Source: Microthyrium microscopicum
Taxonomy: Eukaryota > Ascomycota > Dothideomycetes > Microthyriales > Microthyriaceae
Assembly (NCBI GenBank): GCA_010405405.1
Contig: MU004234.1
Coordinates: forward strand, 292,993-356,992
Reading direction: 5' to 3'
DNA: 64,000 bases
The position numbers and the translations under genes are program-made. Each line of letters begins with the position of its first letter. Position 1 is the first letter of the stretch. The notes below the pieces were generated by a model. That model saw nothing but the letters and a program-made list of their open reading frames with translations. It ran no database searches and was not told the DNA's origin. Positions 46,054 through 56,407 of this stretch are shown one piece after another.

Positions 46054-47243
46054 ATGGATGTCGCCCACGTAGAAAAGAGCAAAGGCTCATCATGGGACTT
46101 TATCACCTCCAATGCCGTTGTGCAACGCGCCACAGAAGTTATATCGTCGCTCCAAGAGAAGCGGAAAACTCTCGGTCTCAGCAATCCAGGCAATATAGAC
46201 AGAATAGCCAGAGAGGTCGAGAACGAGGTCTTGCTCAACAACTATAGCTTCACGGGTCTACGGGCGGATATCACCAAAAGCGTTGGCAATGCTCCTCTCT
46301 TCCAAGTATCGCATCAATTTTCTACCGGCTCGCAAATGCAAATGCCTTACAACTTTGCCCTTCTTTACGGAACACCAAATGTATGTCGCTATCGTGGTCG
46401 CACCATTATACCACTAACGTCTTCACCTAGGTTTTTATGCAAGCGAACATCGATAACGAGCGCCAACTCATGGCACGATTCAATTGGCGGTGGAACTCGG
46501 CCCTTACCACAAAGACAATGGCTCAGCTAGCCCCTGGTGCCACAGGACAGAGCATGGTGTCAATTGAGAATGACTACGTTGGATCCGACTTCACCGCAAG
46601 CATAAAGGCTATCAACCCATCGTTGTTGGAAGGTGGTCTTACGGGCATGATGACTGGTGAATATCTACAATCTGTCACACCAAAGTTGTCTGTCGGAGTT
46701 CAAGCCCTTTGGCAACGTCAGGCTATGACTTCTGGCCCAGATGTTGTTCTTACATATGCCGCTCGATATAAGTCTCTTGATTGGATTGCCACGGCACAAA
46801 TGAGCCCAATGGGAGTCCTCCAGACTTCGTACTGGAGACGGATAGCGGAGAATTTTCAGGTTGGCTCATCGCTGAGCTTACAGTACATGCCAGGTGCCCC
46901 ACAAGGAATGATGGGACCTCCGGCGAAGGCGGAGGGACTGGCGACGATTGGTGCGAAATTCGACTTCCGGACTTCTCAAGTGAGAATGCAGGTTGATAGC
47001 CAAGGACGTATTGGTGCACATATCGAAAAGCGCATCATTCCACCTGTCTCTGTCAGCTTTGTTGGTCAGATTGATCACGTCAAGGTATATTTAAGCTCAT
47101 GCCTCCAAAGAGCATCTACTGACACTAAATAGAATGAGAGCAAGATTGGTCTCTCAATATCGATCGAGTCAATGACTGAAGAAGCTGCAGTGCAGCAAGA
47201 ACAAATGATGACCTCTGGAGAGATGCAGAGCCCACCATTCTAA
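46054..47243 (+). CDS. TOM40: Mitochondrial import channel Tom40
   Basis: Beta-barrel pore of the TOM complex in the mitochondrial outer membrane. Exons 46054-46380, 46431-47084 and 47133-47243 give 363 residues (Neurospora Tom40 is 349). Conserved blocks: RKTLGLSNPGNIDRIAREVE, NYSFTGLRADITKS, APLFQVSHQFS, FTASIKAINPSLLEGGLTG, GVQALWQRQAMTSGPD, IGAKFDFRTSQVRMQVDSQG, and the C-terminal beta signal region KIGLSISIES. The N terminus (MDVAHVEKSKGSSWDFI) differs from the usual one, so a paralogue is possible, but the barrel is well conserved. TOM22 is the next gene, convergent, 650 bp away. Confidence 0.92.
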
Positions 47244-47892
47244 ACCATTTGCGAGCCTGGCTTCTTCGTCGCGGAACCGAGCTCCTACCGCGCACTTGAG
47301 ATGAGCCATTGAGTCGCATTTCTACACTCTCCCCTTTTCCTTCTTCCACTCTTGTATTAAAAACGTCCTCTTGTCCTGAGCTCATGAAACGAAGCAGTCT
47401 GTTTGCTATTTTGCATTTGTCGAAATCGGTAATGGGCTAGCATTTGCGGATTCGGCCCTTACGCAAAGAGATCAATACATTTTTCCGGACTAGTCAGACA
47501 AAAATACTGCGGATGATGCATGAAGCAGAGAGCTTTGGCGTATAAATGGACTGTTTCTTGTTTTGTTTGAGGAGAGAGAAGGGTTCTCTTTCTTCCGTTC
47601 TAATATCACGATATGTACATATAGAGGTCAAAGGTGGGAAGGTTGCTAGATGTAATCGGGACTGCGAACCTAACGCATTTCATCATGATTGATTCCTAGT
47701 TTCCTAGTAGGAGAAAATAGGAACGTCTGTTAGATGCGCTCGAATTCTGACATGATTTAAATTCCCAGAATAAACATGCAAGTCTTTGTTTCAATGCCCA
47801 ATGCCATGCTGTACATTACTGCGGAGAAGAGATCTACTATACACAAACATTCCAAAAACACCCCCAAACCCTCTCTTTTACACGGGAGCTTA
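47244..47892. other. Convergent 3' region between TOM40 and TOM22
   Basis: 649 bp, AT-rich, with no gene recognised; presumed to hold both terminators. Confidence 0.6.
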
Positions 47893-48440
47893 TCACAAAG
47901 CACTCTTCTCACCATCCGCAGGCACCGCACCAGCACCAGGCGTCATAAACTATACATCCACATGTTAGCCTCACCCCTGTATATCGCTATACGATTTCAT
48001 GACTTACCTCACTAGCACTCTGCTGCATCTTCATAGTCTGCTCCATCTCCATCTGCACCTGATCATCCGAATACGCCAGCATCCACGGAACCATCAGCAA
48101 CAACGCGCTCGTACTCAGCACCCACATTGCCTTGCCACCCACCATCAGCCCAGACCCGAGCCAGGAAGAGGAGGTGTCGATGGCGGAGGAGAGTTGCGCG
48201 CGTCGGCGGGCGGGGACGATGTCGCGTAGGGCGGAGAGGCGTTCGAGGAGGGATTCGTCGGGGATGGAAGATGTTATTGAGGATGCGTCGGACTCTAGTG
48301 GGAGGTAGTTAGTGGGTGGATGGGGGGACTGGGAGTGTAGGGGGCATTGAGGGATGTATGTATGTACCATCGTCCGTGTCCCATTCTTCTTCGTTTTCGG
48401 CGGTGAAGTGCTCGTCGGTGACTTCTTCGAGTTTGACCAT
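47893..48440 (-). CDS. TOM22: Mitochondrial import receptor Tom22
   Basis: Central receptor and organiser of the TOM complex, tail-anchored in the outer membrane. Three exons: 48440-48368, 48294-48008 and 47949-47893, 138 residues. Seen: MVKLEEVTDEHFTAENEEE, an acidic cytosolic domain (EEWDTDDESDASS), DESLLERLSALRDIVPARRR, a transmembrane helix (GKAMWVLSTSALLLMVPWML) and an intermembrane-space tail (EMEQTMKMQQSASE-FMTPGAGAVP). The match to fungal Tom22 (ESLxER, ALxDIxP, TPGA) is good throughout. The last 19-codon exon is found through the GTAAGT donor at 48007 and the GTATAG acceptor at 47950; without it the frame ends SHEIV. Confidence 0.93.
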
Positions 48441-49349
48441 GGTTGCGGCTGTGAGATTATGATAGGCGTGGGATAGATTTGAGGAGTGTATGCAATGAGT
48501 ATGGATGATGGTTCAAAGCTTGATCTGGCAAGTTTGGCTTTGGGATGGAAAAAGTTGAGATATGACGTCCGAGCTTTGATGGAGTTTTGCGATTTCTCTC
48601 CTTGAGCTTGCACAGTCCGCCCTTGCCCTAAGACTTCCGTTTTTGTGATTAAAAGGTCTCGATTTGCTGGAAATTCCAACAGAGTGGTTTGTGATTTTTG
48701 GAGAATTGAGATTGGTGGACACTTGTTTTCTGCACCTCGCCCTTTCAAACCTTATTCGGACGTTGAGCTCTCCAAGTGCTTACCTTCCTAGCAAATCTGA
48801 CGTACCTTTGTCATTTACCGCAAGTTAACTCCCGAACCATTATCGCCCCCAGCATTGATCTATCTGGACTCTCAAAAGTACTATCGAATGGTAGACCTTG
48901 CAATTCTACTCTTGAATTTGTTGACCCAGCAAGTCGCGATGCCATGCTAGATTCTAGATCTCAACTCCACAATTCCTACCTCCTGAACCAACCCAGCATC
49001 CGGGTCTTCTTTACTCTTTAACATCTAAGGTCCATCATCCGATCGTGACCGCCATTCCGACCTTGAGAGCTCTTGACGCATTATGCAAGTACCTTTATGC
49101 CCGCGGGCCTAGTCGGGTCCCAACGGCCATGCACAAGATTTGCATAGCTGCATCAAATCCATGCAGCAATTGCGCATGGCTGTCCTTCAATATCGACCAG
49201 CCCCGGTTGCTGCCCTCACTCCTCGCTTCTATTTATCTTTGACACTTCTCCGCTTCCCCAGATTGTACACAAACTCCCCTGTTACTCATCGACGTCGACG
49301 CTTCTTTAGCTGCTGTGCGGCATCATCACATCCACGTTCGGGAACCACT
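48441..49349. other. Divergent promoter region of TOM22 and the GDPD gene
   Basis: About 900 bp. From 49161 a frame continuous with the downstream phosphodiesterase is open, with ATGs at 49161 and 49176 that would add an Arg-rich N terminus. No other gene is recognised. Confidence 0.5.
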
Positions 49350-50573
49350 ATGAGTAGCACTGAATCAATTCTTGGTGGTCCTGGTGTGGAGGATGCGCCA
49401 AAGGGCGAGACGGATGGACCGGTAGTCCCTTCGGCGCAGGCATTTCCTGATGGTAATTATTCAATTCGCGCTATGTGTTCTTGTCACTGCTAATTGGCTA
49501 TAGCGCCGTGGACGAGAGCACACACGGATGAGCGACATGGTGTTCGGATGCCACAAACAATTGCGCATCGGGGATACAAGGCCAAATTTCCAGAAAATAG
49601 CATGGCTGCATTTCGTGGTGCGGTAGAGGTTGGCACTCATGCGATAGAGACGGACGTGCATTTGAGTAAGGATGGCGTGGTTGTTTTGTCACATGTAAGT
49701 TTTTCGCTGCTGTTGAGGTCGCTCTGTTTAATGGTTGTACAGGATCCAACTATATCCAGATGTTTTGGCAAGCCGGACAAGATCATTGATTTGGAGTGGA
49801 GTTATCTCAAAACGCTTCGTACTACTGCAGAGCCTCATGAACCATTGCCGCTTCTGTCGGACCTTCTGGAATACCTTGCGGAACCGGGAAACGAAAAGCT
49901 ATGGCTTCTCTTGGATATCAAGGTTGGCTTTTTGACACAAAGGCAGTCGCAATTTACTGATTATTATAGCTCGACAACAATGCTGATGATGTAATGCGAT
50001 TAATTGGTGAAGTCATTTCGCAAGTCGCTCCCGCTAAAGATCGGCCGTGGAACCAGCGGATCACGCTTGGTGTCTGGGCGGTTAGTTTAAATCCTCGAGT
50101 CTTTGGTGTTGTCGAGTATCTAACAACTCCAGGCAAACTTCGTACCTCTGTGCGACAAATACCTGCCCGGATTCTCAATATCTCACATCGCCTTCTCCAC
50201 CAATTATGCCAGACAATTCTTTCCGGTGCGCAATGCGTCTTTCAACATCCTCCAAAATTCCATGATGGGTGTAATTGGTGGCGCCTTTCTTCGCAAAACC
50301 CAACGACTTGGTCGACCACTTTACTCATGGACAGTCAACGAGCCAAAGCGCATGGAATGGTGTATCAAGAAACAGCTTGATGGAGTCATCACAGATGATC
50401 CTAGGCTGTTCCTAGAAGTGTGCAAAAATTGGTCGCCAAGCAGTCCGAAGCCGTCGTTCAGTTTCAAGGAGTGGTATTCGATAATGAAGTTCCAAGTGCT
50501 TACGACGGTCTATGGAATTTACTTTAGATGGAAGTTCGGTTATGGGGTGGAGCGAAAGTACAGGCTTACTTAG
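49350..50573 (+). CDS. Glycerophosphodiester phosphodiesterase (GDPD)
   Basis: Hydrolyses glycerophosphodiesters to glycerol-3-phosphate and an alcohol. Five exons: 49350-49452, 49504-49694, 49743-49923, 49971-50080 and 50133-50573, 341 residues from MSSTES. The TIM-barrel domain shows TIAHRGYKAKFPENSMAAF (catalytic HR and E..N motif), HAIETDVHLSKDGVVVLSHD (metal-binding E-x-D and catalytic His), and later LYSWTVNEPKRMEWCI and DGVITDDPRLF. A C-terminal hydrophobic stretch (MKFQVLTTVYGIYFRWKFGYG) may associate with membranes; the protein resembles yeast Pgc1 (phosphatidylglycerol phospholipase C) in length and this tail, which is the likeliest identity but not certain. In-frame upstream ATGs give a basic leader of 58-63 residues. 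Confidence 0.88.
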
Positions 50574-50995
50574 AGCATAGTAGATTAGATGATTGCACGA
50601 TAGGAATGCTATACCAAATCTCACGACCATGGTGGTGTTTCAAGGATCAGGACTTTTGTTTTTGTTGTTCTTATTTGGCTCATAAACTAACTGGTACTTC
50701 AAGATTTGAAATTGAGCTTCATCAGGCTGAATTGTGGCTTAGATCAAGCGGCGCGTCCACGTGGACCTGCAGGCTCAGCCCAGGTGCAGATAGCAATAAT
50801 AGGTAGCTGAGGTCCAACTTCATCCGACCCTTCTGCTCTTCAGTCTTCACACCTTATCCTTTTTGCTTTATGTAACCCGACATCTCTGACGCGAAAAGGA
50901 ATACTACCAACGAGAGAGGTGAGAGTTTGGACGAGAATTATCGGCGGCATCGAGCACTGGGACTTGGTAACAATCACTGATTAGCCGGCCTCACA
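50574..50995. other. Intergenic, with a 12-bp E-box palindrome
   Basis: 422 bp between two plus-strand genes. GTCCACGTGGAC at 50754-50765 is a perfect palindrome with a CACGTG core. Nothing else recognised. Confidence 0.5.
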
Positions 50996-53428
50996 ATGAC
51001 AACGCACGATAATGGAAATCGCTGTGTGTCTAAAGAGCCTCGCAGTGCCTCGGATACTCCAAAACGATGCGTTGTTTGTCATTTTCAACTACCGCAAGAT
51101 GTGGGGCCGCTCATCCTCCAGCCTCCTTCGCGTTGGAAGCTGGGCATTAATGATCGACGACGAAGGCAGCGCGGAGGAGTCGTGGATGACCTGGATAATA
51201 AAGTGACTGTTAGCGATCTCTGGGATGCAGATTCTCAAGAAGTTTCCTTCTCGCCTCGGCTGGGCCTGTACGGCTTTGGTCGCACGCAAGCTACTACAAG
51301 AGCGTCACAAAAACGGACACTAGATATCATCCTGCTCTCATCCAAACGCGGATGTCTCGTTTGTGAAACTATCCACAAGCTTCTGAGCCAGCCAAGCCAA
51401 CACGGCCTGTTAGAATATTCATCTTACCAACCTCTTGCCAGATTATATGAGCCCCATTGTCTGTTCGAGCTGGTGTGCTCGCGAGAAGAACGTATGCGCT
51501 ATATATATGACTAGTTGGTTACTGCTCGCTGAAATAAATAGATCACCCCTTCGAGATTCCAGCGCGACAGTTACCAAACTTTACATGGAGCCCAGCGAGT
51601 ATCCTCTTCGCCAAAGATTGCCTTCGGGAGTGCAGTACAAGACATGATCATTGTGGGTCGCTCAAAGCCCGCTCACATCCTACACGCCTCTTGCAGCTCT
51701 CAAGGACGCCATGCGGAGATGATAATTCGAAGACCGTCGTTATATTACGGGAAAACGTTCCAGACGATGAAACATATGCGTGTCTCTCCTACTGTTGGGG
51801 AAAAGGCCCTTTGCCTCTTCGACTGGTCCATGATAACAGGGCTCTATTTGAGGAGGAAATTCCACAGGCCCTCATACCACCACTTTTCAAGGACGCGATA
51901 TCGGCGGTACTAGACCTTGGTCTGAGATATTTGTGGATCGACGCCCTTTGCATCATACAGGATGATGATTTAGACTGGAAATCTGAATCCGTGGCAATGC
52001 GTACCACTTTCGAGCATTCGGCTATAACCATCGCGGCCACGAGTGCCCATAGCAGCCATGAACGATTGTTTTCGGAACCTTTGCCTCCATTCTTGGGCCT
52101 GAAAGTTGAAACTACGACAGGTTTACAAATCGTTCGGCTTCCCTACGTTCACTGTCCACCAGAAACAACAAAAGAACGGAGACACGCCGATTTTCCGCTG
52201 ATCAATCGGGGATGGGTCTACCAGGAGAGGATTCTTTCCCCACGAACGCTACATTTCATGAAGAACGAGATCGTCTGGGAATGTCGACAGCTCCACGATT
52301 GTTTTTGTAGCGGTTCCAACGCTTCCTACTACGCCTCTCGCGGTATCCTACAAGCCAAGACCAGTTTATTTTCACCGGCAAAACGAAGTGAGGCTCGAAA
52401 AGTGTTTAAGGGCTGGAGAGACCATCTCGAGAATTACACGGCTCTTGATTTATCGTACCAGAAAGACCGGATGGTAGCCATAGCTGGCCTCGCCAAACTC
52501 CATGCCCAAACACATGAACATATATGTGGACGTTATCTTGGAGGAATGTGGGAGGGCACAACTCACTACAACTACAACCTTGACGAGGACTTGCTCTGGG
52601 CAGTCATTGACTGGAAAGACTCCATGGCCATAAACCGCATTCCTAGGCCGCGTCCAATGGTAAGAATCTCCGCCTTAAACCATCATCAGTCCTAGCCTTT
52701 GTCTACTTGTAATATGCTACAATGCTTCCATAACGAGAAAGTAGTATAGGCGTTTTAGCCAATTAGCAACATAGTACTACTAGTACTGTGGTTACTGGGC
52801 TAAACATACGTGCTAAACAACACGACTATTCACATCAGGACTTTACACTAACAAGACCCAGCTCGCCCCGTCGTGGTCATTTGGCTCAGTCGCTCAGAGA
52901 ATCATTTTCTTATCGGTAAATGGAGAGCATAATGCATTCGGCATTTCGCGATGTGAGGTTGTTGTTCCCGAGGGAGGTGACCAATTCGGCCAATTAGCGG
53001 GTGGTCATATGGAAGCGCAAGGCGAGTTGGTGCCGGGCACTATACACTTCGACTCTGCGCATGAGAAGCTTTGGAATGAGCGAGTACAACGTACAACTGA
53101 TTACGATCGTGCTCATAGGTTTGTGGGGTGGGCAAAGCCGCCTTTGAATTCCGGTTGGCGATTGCATGTGCAACATCCTAACAAAACGGTTATGTTTCTA
53201 CCTGACTATGATTATAGCAACCCAGGCGAAGACTTTGTTGCCACGCATGCTAAGGTTTTTTGCTTGAAGGTTGCATTAACAACTGTTACGCGGGAAACCA
53301 TTTGTTTAGTTCTCCGAAAAGTGGATGGTAGCGATAGGATCTATCAGCGTATTGGCATTTGTGTGCTCGACCGGACTAGAGAGGACTTACATTCCTTCGA
53401 AAAGCAAGTTCAGCTTACCATAATCTAA
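50996..53428 (+). CDS. HET-domain (heterokaryon incompatibility) protein
   Basis: Fungal non-self-recognition type protein of 726 residues, exons 50996-51491, 51542-52659 and 52862-53428. The HET domain spans about residues 240-400: DDETYACLSYCWGKGPLP, LGLRYLWIDALCIIQDD, DWKSES and NRGWVYQERILSPRTLHF. Upstream, CLVCETIHKLL and CLRECSTRHDHCG are the Cys-containing preamble typical of this architecture. After the HET domain, the KDRMVAIAGLAK, GGMWEGTTHYNY and APSWSFGSVAQRI blocks are the usual C-terminal extension. The second intron is unusually long for this window (202 nt). HET proteins trigger cell death when incompatible partners fuse; which alleles or partners are involved here cannot be told. 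ATG 50996 is the first in frame. Confidence 0.9.
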
Positions 53429-53903
53429 AATCAAATAGAGCAAGATAGGTCATTAAGCCGTCAATCTATACCTTCCTTTATTAGCCGCGAGGAAGTACAT
53501 TTGAATCAGTCCTACCTCATTGTCTACAGAGCACAGAAATGGTAAAGTTCTCGTGGCCTTCTTCTGTTGACAAAATAAATGGTACGCTCCCATTGCGTGT
53601 GATGTCTACCATCGACTTCGCTCTGAATGCGCTGGCATCGAGGCATATGTCCGGTAAGGTGTGATGGGAGGATATTATCTGGCGGAAAGACTGCCTTGTT
53701 GTTGGGATTGCTCGATATTGTACTCTGATACTGGTTCCTGTTAGGTACACCGTACGCGGGTAGTAAGTTATCGTAGTGAAGAGGCCGCACACTGTGTCGC
53801 GCTTGCGGCTCGACGCGCTAAGCGCGACGCGATGTTTGGTGTGGGGCATGACAACCTCAGATATCCTCTTACTCCAACCATACAGTAGCAGACCAAAATC
53901 AGG
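53429..53903. other. Intergenic, gamma-tubulin promoter
   Basis: 475 bp. Minus-strand open frames here have no recognisable domain and overlap the presumed promoter of the gamma-tubulin gene. Confidence 0.55.
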
Positions 53904-55442
53904 ATGCCGCGGTAATTACTACCTGAATCGACCTGAGCCATTCCATGCTGACTGATAGGCAGCGAGATAATAACAATACAAGCTGGCCAATGCGGCAACA
54001 GCAGTACAGTTTCTCTCGACTATGAGCGAAAACAAGCTAACCATGCGCGCTTTAGTCGGCAGCCAATTTTGGCAGCAACTCTGTCAGGAACACGGAATCT
54101 CGCAAGATGGAAACCTGGAAGATTTTGCGACCGAAGGTGGAGATAGAAAAGACGTGTTCTTTTACCAATCGGACGATACACGATACATCCCACGCGCCAT
54201 ACTTTTAGATCTCGAACCCCGCGTCCTCAATGCCATCCAAACAGGCCCTTACAAAAACATCTACAATCCAGAGAACTTCTTCATACATAAGTCTGGCACA
54301 GGCGCAGGCAACAACTGGGCCGCAGGGTATGCCATGGCCGAATCTGTCCAGGAAGATGTAATGGACATGATCGATCGGGAAGCTGATGGCAGCGATTCAC
54401 TAGAAGGCTTTATGCTTTTACACTCAATTGCAGGTGGAACAGGATCTGGCATGGGCAGTTTTCTACTGGAACGATTGAATGATCGCTTTCCCAAGAAGAT
54501 CATACAAACATACTCTGTGTTCCCAGATACTCAAGATTCTGGCGATGTCGTCGTCCATCCCTACAACAGTCTCCTCTCAATGCGCCGGCTGACAGAAAAT
54601 GCCGACTCCGTTGTGGTTCTCGACAATGGTGCTTTATCGCGCATCGCTGCTGATCGTCTACACGTTCAAGAGCCTTCCTTCCAGCAAACAAATCAGCTTG
54701 TCTCCACCGTGATGAGCGCCAGCACCACAACCCTTCGGTACCCAGGCTATATGCACAACGATCTTGTCGGAATAGTCGCCTCGCTCATCCCCACACCACG
54801 CTGTCATTTCCTCATGACCTCATACACGCCCTTCACCGGCGACAACGTTGAGCAAGCGAAAACAGTCCGAAAAACGACTGTGCTGGACGTAATGCGCCGT
54901 CTCCTTCAGCCTAAGAATCGCATGGTCAGCACGAATCCAAGCCGAACAAGCTGCTACATCTCCATCCTCAACATCATCCAAGGCGAAGCAGACCCCACCG
55001 ACGTATGTTCTCCCAACGCTTCCATCTGTCGCCCCACTAACATCCCCAGGTCCACAAATCCCTCCTCCGAATCCGCGAACGCCAATTAGCAACTTTCATC
55101 CCCTGGGGTCCAGCCTCAATCCAAGTCGCCCTGACCCGCAAATCACCCTACATGCCCTCCTCACATCGCGTATCAGGTCTCATGCTCGCCAACCATACCG
55201 GTATCGCCACGCTATTCCGCAAAATTGTCACTCTCTACGATCGCATGCGTAAACGCGGTGCATATCTGCAAGAATATAAGAAAGAGGCCCCCTTCGCCGA
55301 TGGTTTAGGTGAATTCGATGAAGCGAGACAGGTGGTGATGGACTGTGTGCAAGAATATGAAGACGCGGAACGAGAAGATTATCTCACCCGGGACGTGAAA
55401 GGTGGCGCGGAGAGGGCAGAGGAGGATGAACGGGTTAGGTAG
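53904..55442 (+). CDS. Gamma-tubulin
   Basis: Microtubule-nucleating tubulin of the spindle pole body (mipA in Aspergillus). Four exons: 53904-53911 (8 nt), 53963-54003 (41 nt), 54056-55002 and 55050-55442; product 462 residues. The two micro-exons rebuild the invariant N terminus [20 protein letters not shown], which proves the splicing. GTP-binding features: [11 protein letters not shown] and the tubulin signature [27 protein letters not shown] and [11 protein letters not shown]-type loops are gamma-specific (here [12 protein letters not shown]). The C terminus is [17 protein letters not shown] and ends EEDERVR. The stop TAG is followed in the same frame by a further 46 open codons up to a clean intron donor (separate entry). 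Confidence 0.95.
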
Positions 55443-55475
55443 AAACTAGATCCAAGTGAAAAGCCGAGGTTAAAA

Positions 55476-56048
55476 ATGCATTGGAGGCAAGGAAAGAGAC
55501 CTGTAATTGAGCTGTGGCGCGATGGAACGTATGGAGCATATGAGTTTGGAACTGGAAAGGCTGTTAGTCGTGATGAACGTGTAAGTTTCTCCCTAGACCG
55601 CTCGACTTTTCTGGGTTTTATGGCGAGAACTCGATATTGCTAGAGCACTCGAGTGTGATTGGAGCCATCGAGTGTGGTGGGCGTTGATGGTGGAAATCTC
55701 CTATGAGCTTTTCCTTGCATACGTGTTGAAAATAACGCATGATTGTAATTTAACGCTGACAGTTATAGGGTTCGTGGAAGAACGATGAGGATAAAAACCC
55801 AGAAGAGGAGGACGAGGATGATTCGACCTGCGATACCATTATTAAAACGAGTCCGAAGAAATCAGATGATGATGCGCAAATTCCCCCAGTCCACACCTCA
55901 TCCGTCCACCGAGAATTCCAGTCATCAGAGAAATGACTATCAACGTCAAAAACAAGCTGACCAACTTCGAACAGCCGAACTCATCGGAGACGGTGCGTGG
56001 TTATCTCCAACCGCTGCCGGCGTGATGGCGCATCATAAAAAAGGGTAA
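55476..56048 (+). other. Orphan reading frame downstream of gamma-tubulin
   Basis: Starting at ATG 55476 (MHWRQGKRPVIELWRDGTYG) a 35-codon exon ends at a GTAAGT donor at 55581 and can be spliced to 55769 (GGSW... frame: GSWKNDEDKNPEEEDEDDS), ending at TGA 55934-55936, 90 residues in all. In another frame the sequence after it reads DYQRQKQADQLRTAELIGDG and then AWLSPTAAGVMAHHKKG to TAA 56046-56048, also coding-like, so a frameshift or second intron may separate them. The first exon is in the same frame as gamma-tubulin across its TAG. The product is not recognised; it could be a decayed gene, a small gene, or a readthrough extension. Confidence 0.4.
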
Positions 56049-56407
56049 TGGAACAACGCGACATGAAGGACAATGCGCTGGCCTATATTTTTATTGAAGA
56101 GCATAGGTAATGTTAGCAAAGCTTTAATTTGTATTATATGCAATGATTAAACAACAAGACAATTACATCCCCGATCTACTCTAGTAGCGAGTGTGTTTAT
56201 GTCCAATGTAGCCACACTACTACGGTTACGATGACCGCCGATTGCGCCCAGGAAATTCAGAAAATCAGAAGACCCAGCCCTCGCTATGCTTTAAATCTTA
56301 GCCCATTCCGCATAGTATAATATTAGTAAGCCTCGCACCAGCGGGTTCATACATTATAATAAGTGTGTCCACCGTTCAGCCATCCCATCATGGTTGAAAG
56401 CTTGGGC
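56049..56407. other. Convergent 3' intergenic region
   Basis: 359 bp between the orphan frame and the convergent ceramide synthase gene; AT-rich, no gene seen. Confidence 0.55.
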
